From the NCBI GenBank assembly GCA_041583495.1, contig JBFHFS010000042.1:1-40163 (forward strand): a DNA stretch of 40,163 nt, read 5' to 3'. The stretch's first letter is position 1. The number at the start of each line of letters is the position of its first letter. A model generated the notes under the pieces. That model was not told the DNA's origin and did not search any database. It was given only the letters and a program-made list of their open reading frames with translations. Positions 34,774-40,163 of the stretch are shown one piece after another. Origin of the DNA: JBFHFS01 sp041583495 (GTDB lineage: Bacteria; Bacteroidota; Bacteroidia; Bacteroidales; Marinilabiliaceae). The position numbers were made by a program, and so were the translations under genes.

Positions 34774-35690
34774 ACGCCTCTCTTTTTTGCCGGGCCCCAC
34801 CTGCCAATGGCCAGTACAGCCCCTACCAACACCACCAAAGCACCTACATATGACAAAAGGCCTACCGGTGGAACCTCGAGCCAACCCACATCCAGCCAGA
34901 GAAGAATCTCCAGCAGCCCAAAGGTAATGATGGGGTTAATAGTGATGATGAGGCTTATTTTATTGGCCTCCGCATACTTTAACGCAAGGGAAAGTGCCCC
35001 GTAGGCCACCAATGTATTGGCACCCATAAAAACCAGTAACAAAAAGACCCAGGGAGACGACACCGCCAGAAGCGATTGAAAATCAGCCAGAGGAATGAAC
35101 ACTAGGGCCGGCACTCCGTACAGAATTAAATTTATTTGCGAAGAAGGGATTCTGCGAACCAGTATCTTGTTGAGAACCGCATAACCCGTCCAGGACCAGG
35201 CGGCAATAAGAATCCACAAAACGCCCTCATTGAGAGAATCGGTCGTCCCCATTAGCCGGGTCAGCTGTTGGTAATAGAAAAACGAAAATCCAATGAGTGC
35301 CAGGACAAACCCCAACATACGTACCCAGTTAATCCGCTCACGAAAAAAAATAAATCCCACCGCCGCCAGCGATATGGGTCCTATCTGAATCAGCACCTGA
35401 GTAACCGAAGGACCTGCATGATTCACCCCCTGCATAAACCCTATGTAGTTTACCCCCAACAACAACCCCGCCAGCAGCAACAACCAGGGGGGGCGCTTCA
35501 GAATGGCCAGATAGGAGGGCCGCCTAATGGCAAAAAACACCACCAAAACCGTAAAGGCCATGGTAAACCGCCACCAAACAACGGTATAGGGATCAAAAAA
35601 GTTGAGCGACACCTTTAAGGCGATGGCCAACATGCCCCACAACGAAGCCGTGATACCTGCAAAAAATAATCCTTTCGTTGAGTCCGACAT
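34770..35690 (-). CDS. EamA/DMT-family permease
   Basis: A 306-residue inner-membrane protein with ten predicted helices made of two EamA repeats (GLFFAGITASLWGMLAIALK and the second starting near LNEGVLWILIAAWSWTGYAVLNK). FGWWRF-like VVWWRFTMAF and AALKYAEANKISLIITINPIITFGLLEILLWLD match drug/metabolite transporters. The substrate cannot be read from the sequence; amino-acid or metabolite export is usual for the family. It stands alone and converges on recJ. Confidence 0.9.
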   Translation of the reverse strand: MSDSTKGLFFAGITASLWGMLAIALKVSLNFFDPYTVVWWRFTMAFTVLVVFFAIRRPSYLAILKRPPWLLLLAGLLLGVNYIGFMQGVNHAGPSVTQVLIQIGPISLAAVGFIFFRERINWVRMLGFVLALIGFSFFYYQQLTRLMGTTDSLNEGVLWILIAAWSWTGYAVLNKILVRRIPSSQINLILYGVPALVFIPLADFQSLLAVSSPWVFLLLVFMGANTLVAYGALSLALKYAEANKISLIITINPIITFGLLEILLWLDVGWLEVPPVGLLSYVGALVVLVGAVLAIGRWGPAKKRGV

Positions 35691-35803
35691 GCTTCTATTC
35701 TTCTTAATGGTTTCATCGGTTGACGAATCCGGGATTCACCGCGCAAAGATGCAAATAATTTAGTGGTTGACCCTGAATTTTCTCCCCCGATAATTAATGT
35801 GTT

Positions 35804-35839
35804 TATCTTTGAGAAAGCTACTTTTGTTTTGTATTTTTG
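35804..35839 (+). promoter_or_regulatory. Three stacked -7 elements, one with a good -33
   Basis: TATCTTTG (35804-35811), TACTTTTG (35819-35826) and TATTTTTG (35832-35839) all fit TAnnTTTG. The third has TTTG (35808-35811) exactly 20 bases upstream, the preferred -33 spacing. The predicted start is near 35846. Confidence 0.5.
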
Positions 35840-35845
35840 GCTGGT

Positions 35846-35906
35846 AGAATACTTAACCTAAATAATGGTTTTACCTGAAAGAGGGTCAATGAATCAACCC
35901 TTTTTT
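35846..35906 (+). ncRNA. Candidate small RNA
   Basis: The promoter cluster just before it and an AGGGT (35882-35886)/ACCCT (35897-35901) hairpin ending in six T residues bracket a transcript of about 60 bases. A small AACC/GGTT hairpin lies in the middle. I do not recognise the family. The terminator stem is only five pairs, so this may instead be part of a long leader for the lipoprotein gene. Confidence 0.35.
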
Positions 35907-36026
35907 ATTCCATTGCGAAACAAAGGCAACCGTATTTTCTTCCCCCAAACAACCGGGAGACAGAATGGTTTAAATGGAGACAACAGCTAAAGCCTGCAGG
36001 GCAACGATAAATTGATTTTATTCAAT

Positions 36027-36034
36027 TATATTTG
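36027..36034 (+). promoter_or_regulatory. -7 element for the lipoprotein/ABC pair
   Basis: TATATTTG fits TAnnTTTG and is followed 24 bases later by the ATG at 36059. No -33 TTG lies at the usual spacing. Confidence 0.5.
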
Positions 36035-36058
36035 TACAAAACAAAAACTGACCTAATT

Positions 36059-36898
36059 ATGAGAACACTTTTGAAAAGCAAATTAATCCACGCAATTGTT
36101 GCTCTGGCAATTATATTACCTGCATGTCAGTCGGGTCAAAAGAAAAGCGGGCAGAATGATTCTGCCACAACCACCTCTCCGGAACTTAATAAGGAGGAGA
36201 TTGAGAAAGATGTTCGTGAACTTGTTTATCCCTTACCCACCTCATTTGAGGTAACCGAAATGCTCAATCGCATTGGCGCTGGGTACATCCTCACGCTCTC
36301 AAATTCCCCCGAGAATGTTGACAAATACCTCACCGAAAAGAAGCAAGCCCTAAATCTGGGCGTTTACGGAGCCGATCTGAGTTATGCCAGCACCTACAAC
36401 CAAAAACAGGAGACCATTCATTACATGGAAGCCTCCAAGAAGCTGGTTGACGAACTCAACATCTCGGCAGCCTTACCCTCGGATATCGTGGAGCAAGTCG
36501 ACCAAAACCAGGACAACAAAGATGAACTGGTCGATATTATCACCAACACCTTCTACGACACTTATGCCTATCTGAATACCAACGACCGCACCTCCGTATC
36601 GATGCTTGTCCTGGCCGGATCATGGGTTGAGGCACTTTATATAGCCACCCACATCTCGGAAGACACTTATCAAAATAAAGAGATGGTCAAGATTGTGATG
36701 GAGCAGAAATCGTCTCTGGGCAAGCTTATGGCCCTGATGACAACACTCCAGGACGATGCACAGGTAAATGAGGTGATGCAACAACTACAGCCCCTGCATA
36801 GGGTCTATGGTAAGGTGGAAGCCAATGCCATCTCCGAACAGCAAATGAACATCATTATCTCCGAGGTGCAAAAAATAAGGGATGAGTTTGTAAAATAG
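36059..36898 (+). CDS. Lipoprotein of unknown function
   Basis: A 279-residue protein that I do not recognise. The start MRTLLKSKLIHAIVALAIILPAC gives a type II signal peptide with lipobox LPAC and Cys23 as the lipidated residue; the longer frame from 36032 uses TTG and adds nothing. A Ser/Gln/Lys/Thr-rich linker (about 24-50) leads into an all-helical body with no cysteine after the lipobox and no obvious enzyme motif (EVTEMLNRIGAGYILTLSNSPENVDKYLT, ALNLGVYGADLSYASTYNQ, then amphipathic helices to the end). It sits 31 bases upstream of the large ABC fusion gene on the same strand, so it is probably a partner or periplasmic subunit of that transporter. Confidence 0.8.
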   Translation: MRTLLKSKLIHAIVALAIILPACQSGQKKSGQNDSATTTSPELNKEEIEKDVRELVYPLPTSFEVTEMLNRIGAGYILTLSNSPENVDKYLTEKKQALNLGVYGADLSYASTYNQKQETIHYMEASKKLVDELNISAALPSDIVEQVDQNQDNKDELVDIITNTFYDTYAYLNTNDRTSVSMLVLAGSWVEALYIATHISEDTYQNKEMVKIVMEQKSSLGKLMALMTTLQDDAQVNEVMQQLQPLHRVYGKVEANAISEQQMNIIISEVQKIRDEFVK

Positions 36899-36929
36899 CC
36901 TCCCCACGGAGTCCTTTTAAACCCATTCC

Positions 36930-39900
36930 ATGAGCGAAATCATCCTCGAATCATTGATGAAATTGTTCGCCCTGCTTACCGACCTTAAAAGGGAAAGTAA
37001 GACGGGGCGGGCCAGGCTTTTGGTTGAAGACTATCTGTCTCGACACTTCAACACCGAGTATGTACAGCTGTACCTCCAGAAATTTGACGACTACCTAAAC
37101 AGATACCACTCACAGATTTTCAGCCACGACCAGCAGCTTATCGAGAAACAGGCGGTAGATAACAAAACCCGCATCCTCAGCATAAGCAATCAGTTCAACC
37201 TGGAGTTGGAACAGGAGCCTAAAATCATCCTGTTTGTGCAGTTGCTCAACTTTCTAAAGAAGGAAGAAATAATCCGGGAAGAAGAGCACTTTTTTGCCGA
37301 TCTGCTGGCCTCCAACCTTAAGATTGATACACAGGATTACTCCAACCTCAAGAACTTTATTCTAAAGAAGCCCGAATTGGTTCGGGAGAAGGAAGCACTG
37401 CTCTACATCAGCGGCAACCGCCAGGCGCCTGAACCTCAAATTAAATTCATCTACAATGCCAAACAACAAATTGTTGTTTGGATGTTGCGGGTGAAAAGCA
37501 CCAACACCTTTGTTTTCAGATATGCGGGAGACCGGAACCTCTATCTTAATGGCCATAAGGTAGAGCAGGACCGCGCCTACATTTTCGCCATTGGCTCGGT
37601 TATTAAAACCTCCCGGATGACGCCGGTATATTACAGCCGCGTGGCCGAAAAATTTATTCTGCGGAGCGAAAAGGGTCGCATCATTTACCGGGCAGTAGAT
37701 GTCACCTACAAATTCAGCAACAACCAAATAGGCATTCACCGGTTTAGCTTCATCGGCCGGTCGGGACAGCTGGTTGGCATCATGGGCGGCAGCGGCACCG
37801 GAAAATCCACCCTGCTCAACGTTCTCAACGGCCAGCTTAAGCTCAACAAGGGAAAAATCACCATCAATGGCTACGACCTGTCAAAGGAGAAAGAGCCACT
37901 TCAGGGGGTAATTGGCTATGTGCCGCAAGACGACCTGCTGAAGGAAGAACTCACCGTATTCGAAAACCTATACTTTAACGCTCTTCTCTGTTTCAGCGAC
38001 CAAAGCAAAGAGGACATCCAAAAGAGAGTCGAAGAGGCCCTGCAAAGCTTCGACCTGGTGGAAGCCCGCGACCTGGTAGTGGGAAGCCCATTAAACAAGA
38101 TTCTCAGCGGTGGCCAACGCAAACGCCTCAACATCGCCCTGGAGCTGATTCGGGAACCCTCTATCCTCTTCGTGGATGAGCCTACCTCCGGTCTCTCTTC
38201 CATGGACTCAGAAAAGGTCATGACCCTCTTAAAACGGCAGGTTCTGAAAGGCAAACTGGTGATCATCAACATCCATCAGCCCTCCTCCGATCTCTTTAAG
38301 ATGCTCGACAAGCTCCTGATCATCGACAAGGGGGGCTACATCATCTTTAACGGAAACCCCATCGATGCCATCGTATACTTTAAAACCAAGGCCAACTACG
38401 TAAACGCCGAAGAACGGGAGTGCTACGTCTGCGGCAATGTCAAAACCGAGCAACTGCTGAGCATCATAGAGTCCCGCATGGTTAACCCCTATGGAAAACT
38501 GATCCGGGAACGAAAAATTAAGCCACAGGAATGGTACCGGCATTACCTCGAGAACTTCGAGAGCACATTTCAGTGGAAGATTAAACGAAAAATTGACCGA
38601 AAAGAAAGTCTGCCTGAGAATCTATACAGCATTCCCAGCCGGCGGAAACAATTCTGGATCTATGCCCTTCGCGATGGTCTTTCGAAACTCAAGGACCGGC
38701 AATATATGCTCATCAACATTCTTGAAGCACCTCTTCTGGCGGTGATTCTGGGCTTTGCAACCAAATTTATTGCCGGCACCGCCGGAAATCCCAAGGGTTA
38801 CCTCTTTTCGGATAACGTTAACCTGCCCGGCTTCCTTTTTATGAGTGTGATCGTGGCACTGTTTATAGGGCTTAACCTGGGGGCAGAAGAAATCATTAAA
38901 GACCGCAAATTACTGCAACGCGAATCGTTTTTGAACCTGAGTCGATCCAGCTTTTTAAACAGCAAGATACTCATCCTCTTTCTCATCTCAGCCTTTCAAA
39001 CCCTCCTGTTTGTGGTTATCGGGAACGCCATTCTTGAAATCAAAGGCCTCACCTTCAGTTATTGGCTCATATTATTTTCGACGGCCTGCTTCGCCAACAT
39101 GCTGGGGCTCAACATCAGCAGCGGCCTCAAATCGGTAGTGGCCATCTACGTACTCATTCCGATTCTGTTGGTGCCTCACCTGTTATTCAGTGGGGTCATT
39201 GTACGGTTCGACAAACTCAATAACCCCATTGCCTCTCAGGAGTATGTTCCCCTGGTAGGCGATTTGATGGTGACCCGATGGGCTTTTGAGGCCATCGCGG
39301 TAAACCAGTTCAAAAACAACCGGTTCGATCGCCTGTTTTTCGAAGATGAGCAGAAGATGAGCCAGGCCTCCTACTTCGGATCCGCTCTGGTTCCCGAGCT
39401 GATGAAACAACTCGATGCAGGGCTTTGGTCCCATCAACGACACGAATGGGCCAACGAAGCGGCCCACCTGGAGGTGCTTAACGATGCACTGATTCAACTC
39501 AACGACCAATTCCCCCGGCAATTCCCGGCACAAGACCTCCCGCAGCACGGCACAAAATGGGATACCCTGCAATACAACCGGGTTTCCCGTCTGCTCAACA
39601 GTGCCAAAGGATTTTTCAACCAGGAATACAAAACGTCCAGAAGAAACCGCGACCAGAAAATGGAGAATTTGATCAGCCAACTGGGCTCAGCCGGGAAGGT
39701 GGTCGACTTCAAACAAGCCTATCATAATAAAGCGCTCGAAGAATGGCTGCTGGACAAAACCAATACACACCAGTTTATTTTCACCGGGAAAAGATACATT
39801 CAAAAGAAGCACCCGGCCTATATTATCCCCACGAACCACTGGGGCCGCTCCCAGTTTTACGCACCCCAAAAGCGGTTAGGCCCCCTCACCCTCTCCACCC

Positions 39901-40046
39901 CTCTCTTCAACATTTTGGCGGTATGGCTGGCCGTGGCCCTGCTCTACGTAACCCTCTATCTGGATGTTTTAAGACGCATCATTAACTACGTGGAAATAAA
40001 CCGCCTCCGACGGTTGCACAAGGTATTACAGAAATTGGGGACATAA
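36930..40046 (+). CDS. TerB-like/FHA-like/ABCG-type transporter fusion
   Basis: A 1038-residue half-transporter that should act as a dimer. An N-terminal helical domain (about 1-140) looks TerB-like (FVQLLNFLKKEEIIREEEHFFADLLA). A beta-rich FHA-like segment follows (about 165-255: FRYAGDRNLYLNGHKVEQDRAYIFAIGSVI). The ATPase has Walker A GGSGTGKST (about 286-294), the signature LSGGQRKR (about 392) and Walker B ILFVDEPTSGLSS (about 411-423), all of the ABCG type. A linker with CYVC leads to an ABC-2-type membrane domain with helices from about residue 598. Between the fifth and sixth helices lies an insert of about 230 residues (about 757-990), probably periplasmic. The substrate is unknown; the neighbouring lipoprotein is the only clue. 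Confidence 0.87.
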   Translation: MSEIILESLMKLFALLTDLKRESKTGRARLLVEDYLSRHFNTEYVQLYLQKFDDYLNRYHSQIFSHDQQLIEKQAVDNKTRILSISNQFNLELEQEPKIILFVQLLNFLKKEEIIREEEHFFADLLASNLKIDTQDYSNLKNFILKKPELVREKEALLYISGNRQAPEPQIKFIYNAKQQIVVWMLRVKSTNTFVFRYAGDRNLYLNGHKVEQDRAYIFAIGSVIKTSRMTPVYYSRVAEKFILRSEKGRIIYRAVDVTYKFSNNQIGIHRFSFIGRSGQLVGIMGGSGTGKSTLLNVLNGQLKLNKGKITINGYDLSKEKEPLQGVIGYVPQDDLLKEELTVFENLYFNALLCFSDQSKEDIQKRVEEALQSFDLVEARDLVVGSPLNKILSGGQRKRLNIALELIREPSILFVDEPTSGLSSMDSEKVMTLLKRQVLKGKLVIINIHQPSSDLFKMLDKLLIIDKGGYIIFNGNPIDAIVYFKTKANYVNAEERECYVCGNVKTEQLLSIIESRMVNPYGKLIRERKIKPQEWYRHYLENFESTFQWKIKRKIDRKESLPENLYSIPSRRKQFWIYALRDGLSKLKDRQYMLINILEAPLLAVILGFATKFIAGTAGNPKGYLFSDNVNLPGFLFMSVIVALFIGLNLGAEEIIKDRKLLQRESFLNLSRSSFLNSKILILFLISAFQTLLFVVIGNAILEIKGLTFSYWLILFSTACFANMLGLNISSGLKSVVAIYVLIPILLVPHLLFSGVIVRFDKLNNPIASQEYVPLVGDLMVTRWAFEAIAVNQFKNNRFDRLFFEDEQKMSQASYFGSALVPELMKQLDAGLWSHQRHEWANEAAHLEVLNDALIQLNDQFPRQFPAQDLPQHGTKWDTLQYNRVSRLLNSAKGFFNQEYKTSRRNRDQKMENLISQLGSAGKVVDFKQAYHNKALEEWLLDKTNTHQFIFTGKRYIQKKHPAYIIPTNHWGRSQFYAPQKRLGPLTLSTPLFNILAVWLAVALLYVTLYLDVLRRIINYVEINRLRRLHKVLQKLGT

Positions 40047-40074
40047 AAAAAGCCTTACACAAAATGTGTAAGGC
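40045..40074 (-). terminator. Terminator of the cold-shock gene
   Basis: GCCTTACACA (40052-40061) and TGTGTAAGGC (40065-40074) form a perfect ten-pair stem with a three-base loop. On the minus strand it is followed by seven T residues, so it serves the leftward cold-shock gene. It may also slow rightward transcription from the ABC gene. Confidence 0.85.
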
Positions 40075-40106
40075 CGAAATGTCATAAGTTATAGTGGGGA
40101 TACCGA

Positions 40107-40163
40107 CTATGCCAACTTAACATTTACCGCGTTCAATCCTTTTCTACCTTCTTCAAGATCAAA
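40107..40163 (-). CDS. Cold-shock domain protein, C-terminal end only
   Basis: The last 18 codons and TAG stop of a minus-strand gene cut by the window edge. They read FDLEEGRKGLNAVNVKLA, which matches the C-terminal beta strand of CspA-type RNA chaperones (VSFEV.EG.KGP.A.NV...). The rest of the gene lies to the right of the window. A strong terminator follows within 33 bases of the stop. Confidence 0.85.
   Translation of the reverse strand, partial: FDLEEGRKGLNAVNVKLA

Larger units (their letters stand above)
35691..36058. other. Intergenic region with tandem promoter motifs, no protein gene called
   Basis: About 370 bases lie between the EamA start and the lipoprotein start. The region contains the candidate small-RNA unit (about 35804-35906) and the lipoprotein promoter. 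A 41-codon frame (35865-35990, MVLPERGSMNQPFF...) runs through the terminator-like hairpin. It has no start signal or family feature, so I do not call it a gene. Confidence 0.5.

Noticed and set aside
35865..35990. 41-codon open frame
   Set aside because: It runs through the hairpin/T6 terminator-like element and has no supporting feature.
1..40163. CRISPR array, prophage, insertion sequence, toxin-antitoxin pair
   Set aside because: No regularly spaced repeats, transposase, integrase or paired small toxin genes were seen; gene content is chromosomal housekeeping.

Overview
This window comes from the chromosome of a Bacteroidota bacterium, most likely of the Bacteroidales/Marinilabiliales type; the genus cannot be fixed from sequence reading alone. 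The evidence is the recurring TAnnTTTG -7 promoter element in front of genes, weak or absent Shine-Dalgarno sites, a CarboxypepD-plug-barrel TonB receptor paired with a PnuC-type transporter, the purH-mreBCD-mrdA-rodA gene order, and protein subfamilies typical of that phylum. No rRNA, tRNA, insertion sequence, prophage or CRISPR array was found. The region is mostly housekeeping, with a few less familiar genes.

Layout. At 1-1407 is a 5'-truncated protein joining an inactive trypsin-like domain to TPR repeats. Convergent to it is a thiamin uptake cassette read leftward (4846-1428): promoter, TPP riboswitch, TonB-dependent receptor and PnuT-like transporter. Reading rightward are prfB (RF2, with the classic +1 programmed frameshift at 5011-5017), fumC with a strong terminator, a small coiled-coil membrane protein, a structured 360-base non-coding stretch, and the methionine pair metH-metF. 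A PagL-like lipid A deacylase (minus) diverges from recX (plus), which is followed by an LPP20-domain protein.

From 16.9 to 31.1 kb everything is on the minus strand. A divergent lysine-2,3-aminomutase-like radical SAM enzyme sits with a flippase-like membrane protein. The elongasome operon purH-mreB-mreC-mreD-mrdA-rodA follows, then lysS-gpsA-pgi. A branched terminator after pgi overlaps the purH promoter. Rightward again come lipA-lipB (lipoate synthesis) and recJ, with a convergent EamA permease.

The right end holds a candidate small-RNA locus, a lipoprotein of unknown function, and a 1038-residue TerB-like/FHA-like/ABCG fusion transporter with a large periplasmic insert. The last 18 codons of a cold-shock protein lie on the minus strand at the window edge, with its terminator.

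Functional themes are envelope and cell-shape building, one-carbon/methionine and cofactor metabolism (thiamin, lipoate, folate/B12), and DNA repair (recX, recJ). The least explained parts are the radical SAM/flippase pair, the lipoprotein/ABC fusion pair, and the structured DNA before metH. None can be called a new system from sequence alone.
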